Positions 35,365 through 45,111 are shown, numbered from the stretch's first letter. The stretch: 64,000 bases of DNA from Clostridium saccharoperbutylacetonicum N1-4(HMT) (GCF_000340885.1 NC_020291.1:3843001-3907000), one strand, 5' to 3'. The notes: a model not told the origin generated them from the sequence alone. Program-made: numbers and translations.

Positions 35365-37407
35365 TTACCAAATTTTTAATCTATCCTCGGGTTTAACATA
35401 CATTTTATCGCCAGGCTTTATTCCAAAAGTTTCATAGAATTTATCAAATTGGGCAGAAACTATATTACTTCTAACTTTATTCGGTGAATGTGAATCATAT
35501 TGAAGTCGCATTTCTGCATATTCTTTAGTATTAATTTCACGCCATACAGATGAATTGCTTTCAAAAAATGCTTTGTAGTCAGGATTTTGCATTTTGCTTA
35601 AAATATCTAACGCACAAGTCATTCCACCAATATCAGCAATATTTTCACCAACAGTAAGATCTCCATTAACATTTTTCCCATCATCTAATTTTACGTTGCT
35701 ATAAAAAGCTCTTACCTTCTTTGTTTTATCTTGGAATTTAGCATAATCTTCTGCTGTCCACCAATTGTTTAGGTTACCATCAGCGTCAAACTTTGCACCA
35801 GTATTATCAAAGGCATGACTTATTTCATGACCTATAATAGTTCCAATTGCACCAAGCTTTTCTTCTTTACTTGCATTGGCATTATAAAATGCTCCTTGCA
35901 GAATTCCAGCAGGAACAGTTATAGTATTTGAGGTTGCATTATAAAATGCATTAATTGTTTGTGGAGGGCAAGCAAATTTTGTCTTATCAACTGGTTGATT
36001 TAATTTACTTATTTGCTTTTCAAATGCGAATTTTTTTAAATTCTCAATATTATCCCAAAGTGATCCACCTTCTTCAAAGGATCTTATTTGTAGCTTTGAA
36101 TAATCTTCCCACTTATCTGGATACGCAATTTGAATATTAAGCTTATCTAATTTTTCAATTGCTTTCTTTTTAGTTGCTTCGCTCATCCAATCCAACTTAT
36201 TAATTCTAGTTTTATATGTTTCTATAATTTCATTTGTCATATCTTTAACATCATTTTTAACTTTATCAGAAAAATATTTTTGAATATATATTTTGCCAAA
36301 AGGATCACCTAATGTAGCATTAACCATATTAATAGCTTTTTCTTCCTCTGATATATCCCCTTGTGATCCTAAATATGCATTTTTAAATTCAAGTGAAGCC
36401 TTTTCAAATGACTGACCTAAATATGGGGCAATAGCAGCAATATTTTGAATTTCAAGATAATCCTTAATCATTGGAAGATTTTCATCTTTGTATATATCAT
36501 TTAAGGCTTTATACCATTTTGGTTCAGTTAAAATGATTTTATCTGCCTTCTCTACTTTGCTATTTTTCATAATTGCTTTAATTTTTAAATTAGGTGCCAT
36601 TGAATCAAGTTGATCCAAAGTGTAAACATTATATTGTTTATCTATAGCATTATCATCTTTTGAGGTTTCTTGCTTACCAGTTATTGACGCAGCCATAATA
36701 TTTTCAAACTTAAATAAATTATCTACCTTTGTCTGTGCCTGCTCTTTACTATAACCACTTAAAGTCAAAATATTAACATAATAATTCTCTACTAACCCCT
36801 TTACTCTTTTACTATTTTCTGTAGGCTTCATATATTCATCTGAATCCCCTAAGCTAAGAGCTGTTGGTCCAATATATAGCGCGTTTTTATTTGCATCTTT
36901 TAAGTCCACTTGGCATCCTAAATCTAACAAACTATTGCCAATTTTTGAATCTATGCTTAAATTTGAAATATCATTTACTGATTTAATATTTCTCATTTCT
37001 TGAATTGCTTCTTTTATTGGCTCTATGCCCTCTTTATTTCTAGCATCCATATTTAAGTAGTTTTTATATAAATTAATAATCTTTTTTTCATCACTATTTT
37101 CTGAGTAATTTTTTTCATTAGCCAATAAATCCTTGATTATTTGTTTCTTTTGCTCTGTCAATGATTTATCAGCTTCCATAAATGCTGAATTAGATGTCTT
37201 TCCAGCTTCTATTTTTGCTGTATTTAACCATTGTCTATTAACATAATTATAAAAATCATCTTGAATTCTCATCGAATTTACTGTTTGCGCAACATTTGTA
37301 TTGGCATTAGTAGCAGTCTCTGCTGCTTTAACACATGTACCTTGACCAACAAACAATGAACATATTAACACCCCTGCAATAATTAATTTAATTTTAGATT
37401 TTTTCAT
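35365..37407 (-). CDS. Secreted M13-family metallopeptidase (neprilysin/PepO-like)
   Basis: 680 residues after GAGAGGG. A signal peptide (residues 1-28, LIIAGVLICSLFVGQGTC, then VKAAE) precedes the M13 N-terminal helical domain. The zinc motif is GHEISHAFDNTGAKFD (HExxH), with the third ligand in GENIADIGG. The C-terminus ends in KIW rather than the CxVW of animal members, as usual for bacteria. It is expected outside the cell, digesting peptides. Single gene with a terminator. Confidence 0.92.
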   Translation of the reverse strand: MKKSKIKLIIAGVLICSLFVGQGTCVKAAETATNANTNVAQTVNSMRIQDDFYNYVNRQWLNTAKIEAGKTSNSAFMEADKSLTEQKKQIIKDLLANEKNYSENSDEKKIINLYKNYLNMDARNKEGIEPIKEAIQEMRNIKSVNDISNLSIDSKIGNSLLDLGCQVDLKDANKNALYIGPTALSLGDSDEYMKPTENSKRVKGLVENYYVNILTLSGYSKEQAQTKVDNLFKFENIMAASITGKQETSKDDNAIDKQYNVYTLDQLDSMAPNLKIKAIMKNSKVEKADKIILTEPKWYKALNDIYKDENLPMIKDYLEIQNIAAIAPYLGQSFEKASLEFKNAYLGSQGDISEEEKAINMVNATLGDPFGKIYIQKYFSDKVKNDVKDMTNEIIETYKTRINKLDWMSEATKKKAIEKLDKLNIQIAYPDKWEDYSKLQIRSFEEGGSLWDNIENLKKFAFEKQISKLNQPVDKTKFACPPQTINAFYNATSNTITVPAGILQGAFYNANASKEEKLGAIGTIIGHEISHAFDNTGAKFDADGNLNNWWTAEDYAKFQDKTKKVRAFYSNVKLDDGKNVNGDLTVGENIADIGGMTCALDILSKMQNPDYKAFFESNSSVWREINTKEYAEMRLQYDSHSPNKVRSNIVSAQFDKFYETFGIKPGDKMYVKPEDRLKIW

Positions 37408-37530
37408 AAAAAAACCCTCTCCATTCCCTTATCAAATTTGATATAACCATCTTTTATTATATTCCTTGCTAATTATTTTACAATAATCCCACACCTTAAT
37501 TTAACCTTAATTGTTTTAAAAATGATTCTT

Positions 37531-37601
37531 AGGCACATGAAAATAAATAACAAGTCAAAAATATGCTAGCTAGAGGACTTGTTATTTATTTAATAGTGCC
37601 T
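37531..37601 (+). repeat. Copy C of the 70-bp hairpin repeat (most intact)
   Basis: AGGCAC (37531-37536) and GTGCCT (37596-37601) bound a 16-bp hairpin AAATAAATAACAAGTC/GACTTGTTATTTATTT. This is the best-preserved copy and can serve as family reference. Confidence 0.85.
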
Positions 37602-37624
37602 TATACATTAATCCATATAATAAA

Positions 37625-37647
37625 AGCCCTACAAATTGCGTAGGACT
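37625..37647 (-). terminator. Terminator of the 95-residue hypothetical gene
   Basis: AGTCCTAC/GTAGGGCT with a 7-nt loop, followed on the minus strand by TTTATTAT, 8 nt after the stop. Confidence 0.75.
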
Positions 37648-37655
37648 TCTTAAAT

Positions 37656-37943
37656 TCATTTTTTTAATTTAAAGTTTTCTCTGGAGAAAATTACATCTAG
37701 ATACGCATCAAAACCTGCCAATTTCAATACTTCCAAGGTTCCTTCTGCGCCCTCTCCACCATATCCTGCTGTAAGTCCATATTCAAAAATAAATTCTTCT
37801 TTATTGTTATTGGTAAGCTTTAATATATAACAATCTTCTTTTATCATTTCGGCTTCTGTTATTTCTCCAAAGGTATCCATATACTTCTTATAAAACTCAA
37901 TTGACTCTCTTGTATTGCAGGCATCACTCTTAATTGTTATCAT
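37656..37943 (-). CDS. Hypothetical protein, 95 residues
   Basis: Preceded by TGGAGGTGG. A soluble alpha/beta protein with one Cys near the N-terminus (KSDACNTRESIEFYKKY) and a Gly-rich loop GLTAGYGGEGAEG. There is no signal peptide or membrane segment. I do not recognise the family. It is transcribed alone and closed by its own terminator; repeat copy C lies just downstream. Confidence 0.7.
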   Translation of the reverse strand: MITIKSDACNTRESIEFYKKYMDTFGEITEAEMIKEDCYILKLTNNNKEEFIFEYGLTAGYGGEGAEGTLEVLKLAGFDAYLDVIFSRENFKLKK

Positions 37944-38045
37944 TTACATCCACCTCCAATATAATATATTGATATAATAATAAATATATTACTCTTAGGT
38001 TTAACTATACTAAAATATAAATATTACAAACTTTTATATAATCAA

Positions 38046-38084
38046 AAGAGCACAATAATTATTTTAAAATACTATTGTGCTCTT
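38046..38084. terminator. Perfect 12-bp hairpin next to R2
   Basis: AAGAGCACAATA (38046-38057) pairs with TATTGTGCTCTT (38073-38084). On the minus strand it is followed by TTGATTAT. It may be the original helD terminator, now separated from the gene by R2. Confidence 0.55.
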
Positions 38085-38087
38085 AAG

Positions 38088-38376
38088 ATAGATATCCAAC
38101 TGAATAATTAAACTTATAAATGGAATAATATACACTTAAGAAATTAAAATTACTAAACTACAATAGAAATAAGATACATTTTTCTGGAAGCAGGCATGTG
38201 AAATTGAGCTGATGAAGGTTCTTAATGGGGGGGCTTGTTTCATTTTCAGCTTGTCCAGATTTTACATCTGGAACACGCTGAAATGACTGCAAGTCCACAT
38301 TTAGAACCTTCCAGCGAAAATTTCACTAGTCCTGTGGAAGATAAATGTATCTTATTTCGGTAATTGTTGCATAAAT
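38088..38376 (-). repeat. R2: palindromic element, core type A, one end lost
   Basis: It starts with ATAGATATCCAA at 38088 but the gene-proximal end stops near GCATAA (38376) and lacks the CTCGCTTTGGATATC terminus. Arms GAAATAAGATACATT/AATGTATCTTATTTC are fully complementary. It lies 3' of helD, in the same sense orientation as R3 and R5-R8. Confidence 0.85.
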
Positions 38377-38401
38377 TTCAAGTTACAGAAAAGTTCCTTA
38401 T

Positions 38402-38425
38402 TGTGGCATAGCCACTCTTTTTATA
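38402..38425 (+). repeat. Mini-hairpin unit at the helD 3' end
   Basis: GTGGC-ATA-GCCAC followed by TCTTTTTATAGGTG is identical to the second unit of the 11217-11405 array. The helD stop codon falls in its ACCTATAA edge. Confidence 0.75.
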
Positions 38426-40691
38426 GGTGTATCAAATTTGTAATTTCATCTTTTTCTATTATATATTCTAAATGAAGTGCTCTAGTTAATGATACATATA
38501 ATAGTCTTTCATCTAAAATATTTTCCTTATAATTTTCTATATTAGGATTTAGAATTATTGTACAGTCAAATTCCAGACCTTTTGTTAAATATGAAGGTAT
38601 CACTATTAATTCTTCTTTTAATTCCTTTTCTTTTCCCTCAACTAATTCAAATTTATATTTGCTCTTCTTTAAATAACTATATATTTTTTTAGCCTCTAAA
38701 CTATCTTTTGTTATTATAGCTATTGTTCGTTTCCCTTCTTCCTTAACATCATTTATGATCTTCTCAATAGCAATCTTAACTTCCTCGTCTTTAGATACTT
38801 TTATTATTTGCGGCTTTTTACCATGTCTTAAAACTGGTTTTGCATCTTTAAGTCCTAAATTTTGGGCATTCAAGGTTTTTTGAGCAAAATCAATTATTTC
38901 AACAGTTGATCTATAACTTTGCGTTAATTGTACATAAGTTGCATTTCCCTCAAATACATTCTCCGTTATGTCTTCCCATGTTTTTAAACCTTTGTAATAA
39001 TAAATACCTTGAGCTAAGTCTCCAACTAAGGTCAAAGCATTGCCTTTTGCAAATCTATTGACTAAATAAACTTGAAATGGACTATAATCCTGGGCTTCAT
39101 CAACTACAATATATTCAAATCTTTCTTTTTCCTCTATTCCTTCAAGTAGAATTCTTAAATAAGCTAGAGCCGCTAAATCATCTTCATCTAATACATTTTT
39201 TTCATAATTACTATTAAATTCTTCTTTCATATAATCTGCTAAGACTTTAGGTATTTTACCTCCAGTCGCTTCTTCAAACAATTCATTATTATAGAAATTA
39301 TAATAAATGTCCTTTGAGTTTATATCTTTCCATTCTTTAAAGTAATTATTAAATTCTTTCTTGCCATTATTCTTTACATCAGATTTTATTTTATCTCTTT
39401 CTTCATAAAGCTTAATAAGAAATTTTCTTCTTTCCTCAGAATCTTTATCTCTATTTCTTATTTCACGAATTTTTATTTCCCATTGATTATCTATATCTAT
39501 TAATAATTCTTCGGTTCTTCCCTTTAGCTTTAAGTTCAAATATTTCTTTATTTCATTTTTTCTTTTATTTATTGGATAATTCTTCAAGTCCTTAAAGTAC
39601 AGCCTTTTAATTTCCTTTTTATCAAATAATATCTCATTTCCAATTTTGATATCCTCAATACTAATGGTATCTTTCTCAATTAAGGCTAGATATCTATCAA
39701 GCATAGTCTTAAATAATAATGTACCCTTAACTTTACTAGAATTTACAATAAGCTTTTTCTTATGTTCATCTTTTTCTTCAATAATTTTCATTATTTTTTC
39801 ATCTTTATTATATATTTTTTCTTTTAATTTAAGCTTTGATAAAACAAGTTCTTCAAAGGTGCTTTGATTTACTTCATCTGCACCAAGACTAGGTAAAATA
39901 TCTGAAATGTAGTTTAGAAATAATTTGTTAGGAGCTAAAACTAAGATTTCATCTCCTTTCATATTTTCTTTGTATCTATAAATAAGATATGCTAATCTAT
40001 GTAATGCTATTGTTGTTTTTCCTGACCCAGCTGAACCTTGTACTATTATAGGAAGATTCTTAGGCCATCTTATTATTTCATTTTGTTCCTTTTGAATTGT
40101 AGCAACAACTTCTTTAAGTTTTTTACCTCTATTCTCCTCAAGGTTAATCTTTAAAAACTCATCAACTAAGTTTTGCCCTTCTCCACCATTTATAATTATT
40201 TCATTTAATCCTTCATCAAATAATTGTTCTATATCATTATCCTTATATAAAAACTTACGCTTTAATTCTAATGTTCCTTCAATAATTCCCTTTGGAGCTG
40301 TATAGTATACCTCTCCACCTGTTCCACTATAATAAAGATCTGCAACTGGTGCTCTCCAATCTACAACGATCTCTTCTCCATCTTTACTATTGCTTATACC
40401 TTTCTTTCCAATGTAAATACTTTCTGTAAAGCTTCTATGTTCTCTAAAATCTACTCTTCCAAAATACGGTTCACTTAAGGCTTCTTCATATTTTTCAATA
40501 TCTTTAGCTAAGCGATTAAAAATAAGTTCATTTGCGACTTTTTCTTCACTAAAAGTTTTTACTTCCTTATTGAGTTTATTAAGTTTCTTAGAAACATCCT
40601 GAAATTTTAACTTCTTCTCTTTAATCTCCTCTTGTATAACTTTCTTCTTTTCAATTAGTATTTCTCGTTCCTCTGCCAAATTTACATTCAT
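38421..40691 (-). CDS. helD: HelD-type helicase, RNA-polymerase recycling ATPase
   Basis: About 756 residues. An N-terminal antiparallel coiled coil (1-75) marks HelD rather than repair UvrD. Walker A QGSAGSGKTTIALHRLAYL begins at about residue 218; Walker B is VVDEAQDYSP; motif IV region LTQSYRSTVEI; late motif EFDCTIILNP. HelD binds RNA polymerase and removes nucleic acid and sigma factor to recycle stalled enzyme. The start is uncertain: ATG at 40691 or 40703, neither with a good ribosome site. The 3' end abuts a mini-hairpin repeat. The region 40704-41037 contains an imperfect CACGTGAAA/TTTCACATG inverted repeat (about 40724-40843). Confidence 0.88.
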   Translation of the reverse strand: MNVNLAEEREILIEKKKVIQEEIKEKKLKFQDVSKKLNKLNKEVKTFSEEKVANELIFNRLAKDIEKYEEALSEPYFGRVDFREHRSFTESIYIGKKGISNSKDGEEIVVDWRAPVADLYYSGTGGEVYYTAPKGIIEGTLELKRKFLYKDNDIEQLFDEGLNEIIINGGEGQNLVDEFLKINLEENRGKKLKEVVATIQKEQNEIIRWPKNLPIIVQGSAGSGKTTIALHRLAYLIYRYKENMKGDEILVLAPNKLFLNYISDILPSLGADEVNQSTFEELVLSKLKLKEKIYNKDEKIMKIIEEKDEHKKKLIVNSSKVKGTLLFKTMLDRYLALIEKDTISIEDIKIGNEILFDKKEIKRLYFKDLKNYPINKRKNEIKKYLNLKLKGRTEELLIDIDNQWEIKIREIRNRDKDSEERRKFLIKLYEERDKIKSDVKNNGKKEFNNYFKEWKDINSKDIYYNFYNNELFEEATGGKIPKVLADYMKEEFNSNYEKNVLDEDDLAALAYLRILLEGIEEKERFEYIVVDEAQDYSPFQVYLVNRFAKGNALTLVGDLAQGIYYYKGLKTWEDITENVFEGNATYVQLTQSYRSTVEIIDFAQKTLNAQNLGLKDAKPVLRHGKKPQIIKVSKDEEVKIAIEKIINDVKEEGKRTIAIITKDSLEAKKIYSYLKKSKYKFELVEGKEKELKEELIVIPSYLTKGLEFDCTIILNPNIENYKENILDERLLYVSLTRALHLEYIIEKDEITNLIHL

Positions 40692-41037
40692 AGCTATACA
40701 CATTGTATAATGAATATTTAAGCACGTGAAAGAATATCTGCTCTGCTAATAATTTAGCTAGAAATTTTGAAAATTTCAAAGTTTTCACACACCAAGAAAA
40801 CAGTAAATTATGCATATCAGCTAATTTCACATGTCCTTGAAAATCATTATAAGCTCCTTTCTTTTTTATATACTACATAAAAGATTTTCAACACCTTATC
40901 CTGGCGTTTTATCATTTATATATACTCAACGTAAGTATATAAAATTTTCGTATAATACCGCATTTATTTAGTATATATTTTATCTTCTGTATTTGTAAAG
41001 TGATTTTGTCAATTTATTTAAATATTAACAGCAATAA

Positions 41038-41073
41038 AAACTGCACTAAAGTTTCTATACCTTAATGCAGTTT
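41038..41073 (-). terminator. Terminator of fabF
   Basis: AAACTGCACTAAAG (41038-41051) pairs with CCTTAATGCAGTTT (41060-41073, G-T pairs allowed). TTTTTATT follows on the minus strand. Confidence 0.75.
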
Positions 41074-41094
41074 CTAATTTAACAAATAGTTAGA

Positions 41095-42330
41095 TTATTT
41101 ATATGCTTTTAATACCAATGTTGCATTATGTCCACCAAATCCAAAAGAGTTACTTAATGCATAAGTAAATTCTGAGTTTATTCCTTCATTAGGTACATAA
41201 TTCAAATCACATTCAGCATCTTTATTTTTATAATTTATTGTTGGCGGTATGAATCTATCCCTTAGAGCTGAAGCTGTAATTATTGCTTCAATAGCTCCAG
41301 ATGCCCCAAGCAAATGTCCAGTCATGGATTTCGTTGAACTAATTGGAAGTTCATATGCATACTTACCAAAAACGGATTTTATGGCTGCAGTTTCATTTTT
41401 ATCATTTGCTGTTGTAGAAGTACCATGAGCATTTATATATCCAACTTCAGAAGGATTAATTTTAGCATCTTCGATTGCAAGCTTCATACATCTTGCAGCA
41501 CCTTCTCCCCCTTCAGCTGGTGAAGTTATATGATATGCATCATTTGTACAACCATAACCAACAATCTCTGCAATAATTTCAGCTCCTCTACTCAATGCAT
41601 GCTCAAGTTCTTCAAGTATTAACACGCCAGAACCTTCTCCAAGAACAAAGCCATCTCTATCGACATCAAATGGTCTGCTTGCAGTTTTAGGATCTGGGTT
41701 TGTTGTCATTGCTTTACTTGCACAAAAACCAGCTAAAGTAAGCCTTGTAACACATGCTTCTGCCCCTCCTGCAATCATTATGTCTGCATCATTCCTTTGA
41801 ATTACCTTAAAGGCATCCCCGATAGAATTTGTAGAAGTTGCACAAGCTGTAATAGTACATTCATTAAAACCTTTGACCCCAAATCTTATAGCAACAAGTC
41901 CTGAAGCCATATTTCCAATCATCATAGGAACTAAAAATGGACTTACTCTACGAGGCCCTTTTTCAGATAGCTGTTCATATTGACTTTCTAAAGTTTCAAT
42001 TCCACCTATTCCACTACCAATTATTACACCAATTCGTTCCTTATTAACTTTATCTAAATTAAGTTGTGATTGATCCATAGCCAATTGGGCTGCTACTACA
42101 GCAAATTGTGAAAATCTATCCATCCTTTTAATTTCTTTTTTATCAATAAAATCACTTGGGTCAAAATCTTTTACTTCTGATGCAACCTTTGTTGGCATAT
42201 CCGAAACATCTACTCTTTCAATTAAACTTACACCAGATTTTCCACTTCTTATTGAATCCCAAAGTTTATCTGCACCTACCCCTAATGCTGTAACTGCTCC
42301 CATGGCTGTTATAACAACTCTTCTATTCAT
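41095..42330 (-). CDS. fabF: Beta-ketoacyl-ACP synthase II
   Basis: 411 residues after TAGGAGG. The thiolase-fold condensing-enzyme triad is visible: Cys in [16 protein letters not shown], His in [14 protein letters not shown] and His in [12 protein letters not shown]. It elongates acyl-ACP with malonyl-ACP in type II fatty-acid synthesis and adjusts chain length and unsaturation with temperature in other bacteria. It stands alone here, away from any fab cluster, so it may be a second copy. Monocistronic. Confidence 0.93.
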   Translation of the reverse strand: MNRRVVITAMGAVTALGVGADKLWDSIRSGKSGVSLIERVDVSDMPTKVASEVKDFDPSDFIDKKEIKRMDRFSQFAVVAAQLAMDQSQLNLDKVNKERIGVIIGSGIGGIETLESQYEQLSEKGPRRVSPFLVPMMIGNMASGLVAIRFGVKGFNECTITACATSTNSIGDAFKVIQRNDADIMIAGGAEACVTRLTLAGFCASKAMTTNPDPKTASRPFDVDRDGFVLGEGSGVLILEELEHALSRGAEIIAEIVGYGCTNDAYHITSPAEGGEGAARCMKLAIEDAKINPSEVGYINAHGTSTTANDKNETAAIKSVFGKYAYELPISSTKSMTGHLLGASGAIEAIITASALRDRFIPPTINYKNKDAECDLNYVPNEGINSEFTYALSNSFGFGGHNATLVLKAYK

Positions 42331-42513
42331 TTAAAATCCTCCTATTTATAATAAGTATATTTTTTCTAATTCACATAGTATTTACTTTAATCTAATTAAT
42401 GACTATAATAAATTAAATGATTCTGTACTGTCTTTCAATGTAATTTTACATGCAAATTATTTATTAAAATGAACAGATATTGCTTTTTATTATTAGAAAA
42501 GGTGTTTAAATTT

Positions 42514-43395
42514 ATGAAAGATTTAAAAGAAACTATTATTGAAACAGTAAATTATATTGAAGAAAATCTCTATAATAAGATTTCCTTAGATGATATATCT
42601 ATGCATACTGGATTATCAAAATATTATCTTCATAGAATTTTTAAATCTCTAACAGGACAATCTATTATAGAATATGTTCAAGGTCGTAAGCTAACCTCAA
42701 GCATAACTGAACTTATAAATTCTAATATGAGAATAATTGATATTGCTTTAGATTATGGCTTCGATTATGAACAGTCATATATTCGCGCCTTTAAAAAGGT
42801 TTTTGGATATACTCCATTAAAGGTAAGATCAGACAAAACTTCCTTGAGCTTAGTTTTAACTGAAAAAATTAATACAAATGATATTTTATCTTTTGGTAAT
42901 TCAGTTACCTATACACCATATTTTGTATTTAAACAAAAATTTAATTTGGTTGGTATTAAATATAAGATAATGAGTAAATCTGGTGACAGAAGTGCAAATG
43001 CATATGGAAGAGATTTCTTTTATAATCATAAAAATAAAATTCCAAATGCAATACAAACTGAAGAGTATTTTGGCTTCACAGATTGGAGCAGTGATGGATT
43101 TATATACTATATTCCAAGTATACAAGTAACAGATTTAAATAATGTTCCAAAGGGAATGACATGTATTTCAATCCCAGCTCATAAATATGTGGTATTTCGT
43201 TTTGTTGGATTCTTTCGTCCAGACAATCTTAACAATCGTCATTTAGGACGTATCTTAGTCCAATTATATAGAAAATGGATTTTTAAATCAGGCTATAAAT
43301 TTGCTGATACTTTTAGATTTGAATATATTGATAATTCTATATCAAAAGATGATTATTGTGAATTATATGTATTTCAACCAATAAAAGATGTTTAG
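42514..43395 (+). CDS. AraC-family regulator with GyrI-like effector domain
   Basis: 293 residues from the ATG at 42514 after AAAAGG. An N-terminal AraC double helix-turn-helix (residues 8-105: ISLDDISMHTGLSKYYLHRI, IIDIALDYGFDYEQSYIRAF) is followed by a GyrI-like/effector-binding domain (about 140-293) with VFRFVGFF and YELYVFQ-type strands (here CELYVFQPI). This Rob/BmrR-like layout senses small, often toxic molecules. The target is unknown. The element R3 begins 3 nt after its stop codon. Confidence 0.88.
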   Translation: MKDLKETIIETVNYIEENLYNKISLDDISMHTGLSKYYLHRIFKSLTGQSIIEYVQGRKLTSSITELINSNMRIIDIALDYGFDYEQSYIRAFKKVFGYTPLKVRSDKTSLSLVLTEKINTNDILSFGNSVTYTPYFVFKQKFNLVGIKYKIMSKSGDRSANAYGRDFFYNHKNKIPNAIQTEEYFGFTDWSSDGFIYYIPSIQVTDLNNVPKGMTCISIPAHKYVVFRFVGFFRPDNLNNRHLGRILVQLYRKWIFKSGYKFADTFRFEYIDNSISKDDYCELYVFQPIKDV

Positions 43396-43398
43396 AAT

Positions 43399-43711
43399 AT
43401 AGATATCCAAAGCGAGAATTAGACATATGCGAAACTTACCGAAATTAAACACATATTTATTACAGCGGACTAATGAAATTTTCGCTGGATGGGTTCTAAG
43501 TGGAAGGTTGCACCCATTTCTGCATGTTCCTAAAGTAAATTTATGACAAGCAGAAAGCGGAACACCCTTCCACTAATAACCATCACAGCTTAATTTCATA
43601 TGCCGCTTGCACAAATATGTATCTAATTTCTAGTATAGTTTTGTAATTTTAATTTCTCAAGAGTATATACATATTCTATTTATAAGTAAAACTCTTAAAT
43701 TGGATATCTAT
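43399..43711 (+). repeat. R3: full-length palindromic element, core type B
   Basis: ATAGATATCCAA to TTGGATATCTAT. Arms GAAATTAAACACATATT/AATATGTATCTAATTTC. Core GTGGAAGG with CCTTCCAC; CATTTCTGC with GCAGAAAG. It starts 3 nt after the AraC gene's stop, same orientation as that gene. Confidence 0.88.
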
Positions 43712-43755
43712 ACAATCCGTACTTTATTTCATCCTTAATCAAGGCCATATTGATT

Positions 43756-43836
43756 TATATGTTCCCAAAAGTATTATTCAAAACTTGCAGATTTCCAAAG
43801 AAAATCAACATTAATTGATCATTGATAATTAGAATG
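43756..43836 (+). repeat. D2: dispersed intergenic repeat reaching into the GNAT gene
   Basis: CAAAAGTATTATTCAAAACTT, shortened here as CAAAAGTATT-ATTCAAAACTT, then CAGATTTCC, ATCAACATTAATT and CATTGATAATT parallel D1. Its end encodes the last residues (HSNYQ) and the TGA of the GNAT gene. Confidence 0.6.
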
Positions 43837-44316
43837 TATATAATAATATTTTTTATTATTCTCTTCTAAATATAATTTAAACCCAGCTTTAATTATTGCT
43901 TTCTCAGATTGAACATTATATACATAATGTGACCATACAACTATACTTATTTTTTCTTCAATAAATAAATAGCTACAAACTTGTTTAATTGCTTCTGGAA
44001 TTAAAGCTTGTCCCCAATATTCCTCTGATAATGTTGCCCCTATTTCCTTAGAATTAGTAAAAGTTTTTTCTGCCGGCTCATGTACTTCAATCCATCCAAT
44101 TACTTTATTTGATTCTTTTAATTCAATTGCCCACAATGAGTCATTAGAATCAATAATAAATCTTTGCAAAAGCTGCAAGCTTTCCCCTTTATTGTTTCTA
44201 ACTTTAAACCCAGCTAAATCAGCAACTTTTTTATTCGAGGTAAATTCATGTAAATCATCTAAGTCTGATATATACCATCCTCTTAAAATTAATCTTTCAC
44301 TTTCTAAAGCCATCAT
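43819..44316 (-). CDS. GNAT-family N-acetyltransferase (RimJ/RimL-like)
   Basis: 165 residues after GGGAG. The N-terminus ESERLILRGWYISDLDDLHEF is typical of the RimJ/RimL branch. Central strand IGWIEVH, acceptor-site region IGATLSEEYWGQALIPEAIK with the acetyl-CoA loop reduced, and C-terminal AIIKAGFKLY. It should transfer acetyl from acetyl-CoA to an amine, perhaps a protein N-terminus or a small molecule. The last few residues lie in repeat D2, so the original tail may be altered. Confidence 0.85.
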   Translation of the reverse strand: MMALESERLILRGWYISDLDDLHEFTSNKKVADLAGFKVRNNKGESLQLLQRFIIDSNDSLWAIELKESNKVIGWIEVHEPAEKTFTNSKEIGATLSEEYWGQALIPEAIKQVCSYLFIEEKISIVVWSHYVYNVQSEKAIIKAGFKLYLEENNKKYYYIHSNYQ

Positions 44317-44351
44317 AATTATTTGCTCCCATATTTATATTGTAAATTTTT

Positions 44352-44507
44352 CTAAGGTTTAATATCACTACTCCTTGAAACTGCTTTTTCAAGTTCAATA
44401 CAAGCATAACCTTCATCTAGCAATTCACCTTTTATACTAACTTTAGTAATATTATTGAATCCACGACAATGCCAAAACTTTAAACTTTTCCAATTTTTTA
44501 ATTTAAT
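44352..44507 (-). pseudogene. Open frame without a normal start after the DUF2087 gene
   Basis: A GGGAGG site at the end of the DUF2087 gene is followed by about 50 open codons (KLKNWKSLKFWHCRG through GELLDEGYACIELEKA) ending in TAG. No ATG, GTG or TTG opens the frame; only ATT or ATA is near the ribosome site. It may be a decayed gene or a rare-start small gene. Low confidence. Confidence 0.25.
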
Positions 44508-44770
44508 TATTCCTCCCTGTTTCTCCAATAATTACTTCCATCTCTGGTTCTACATAGGAATTTATAATCAATCATGCCTCTTCTAAGTAAAAAGAAGTCA
44601 TTAAAGGTATGCCATTTTTCAATTATAACATTTACCTCTTTTTCAACGTAATTTTTATCATATTCAAACTTAGTACTCAAGTATTTCAATATTTCAATTT
44701 TTAGCTCCTTCTTTTTTGGCCAAATCTTTATTTTCCCCTCATCATCTAAAAATCTTTTTATGGTTTCCAC
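44507..44770 (-). CDS. DUF2087 domain protein
   Basis: 87 residues from a GTG at 44770, 8 nt after AAAGGAG; the longer frame would start inside that site. The DUF2087 pattern is clear: KIKIWPKKKELKIEILKYLS, a Tyr-rich YVEKEVNVIIEKWH segment, and the C-terminal RRGMIDYKFLCRTRDGSNYW. The domain is small and often fused to regulators, and its function is unknown. Soluble, predicted cytoplasmic. Confidence 0.85.
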   Translation of the reverse strand: METIKRFLDDEGKIKIWPKKKELKIEILKYLSTKFEYDKNYVEKEVNVIIEKWHTFNDFFLLRRGMIDYKFLCRTRDGSNYWRNREE

Positions 44771-44987
44771 AATAATTTCTCCTTTCAAATTCTGCTGTAT
44801 CTTCTCACTTATTATACATCAGATACTTACAATTGTCTACTAATCTACAAACTTATATTTATTATGTTTATTATCTAGCAAACGTAACAAAAACCACACA
44901 TGTATAAACTGAAAGTTCAGAAGTAATTTTCAGAGCATTATTATGATTTTAAATTTTCTATCTTTTACTAGTTTTTATATTTCTCTA

Positions 44988-44996
44988 TGCTATAAT
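44988..44996 (+). promoter_or_regulatory. Extended -10 promoter of the DMT transporter gene
   Basis: TGCTATAAT, with no recognisable -35 box. It sets a leader of about 110 nt that contains a terminator-like hairpin. Confidence 0.55.
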
Positions 44997-45023
44997 GTAG
45001 TGGGTTCTAATTACAAATGTATT

Positions 45024-45055
45024 ATTAAAAAGCCGTCTCTAATTGGCTTTTTAAT
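45024..45055 (+). terminator. Hairpin with T-tract in the DMT transporter leader
   Basis: ATTAAAAAGCC (45024-45034) pairs with GGCTTTTTAAT (45045-45055), followed by TTTTAT. It lies between the promoter and the start codon, so it may act as an attenuator. Confidence 0.6.
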
Positions 45056-45111
45056 TTTATGTGCCCAAAAATCGTACAACTAAATATTTGCGTCCAAAGG
45101 GGGACAATTTT

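Noticed and set aside
45000..45035. Possible preQ1-I riboswitch (GGGTTCTAATTAC) before the DMT gene
   Set aside because: The loop resembles the family but the closing stem and the 3' A-rich pseudoknot strand do not pair.
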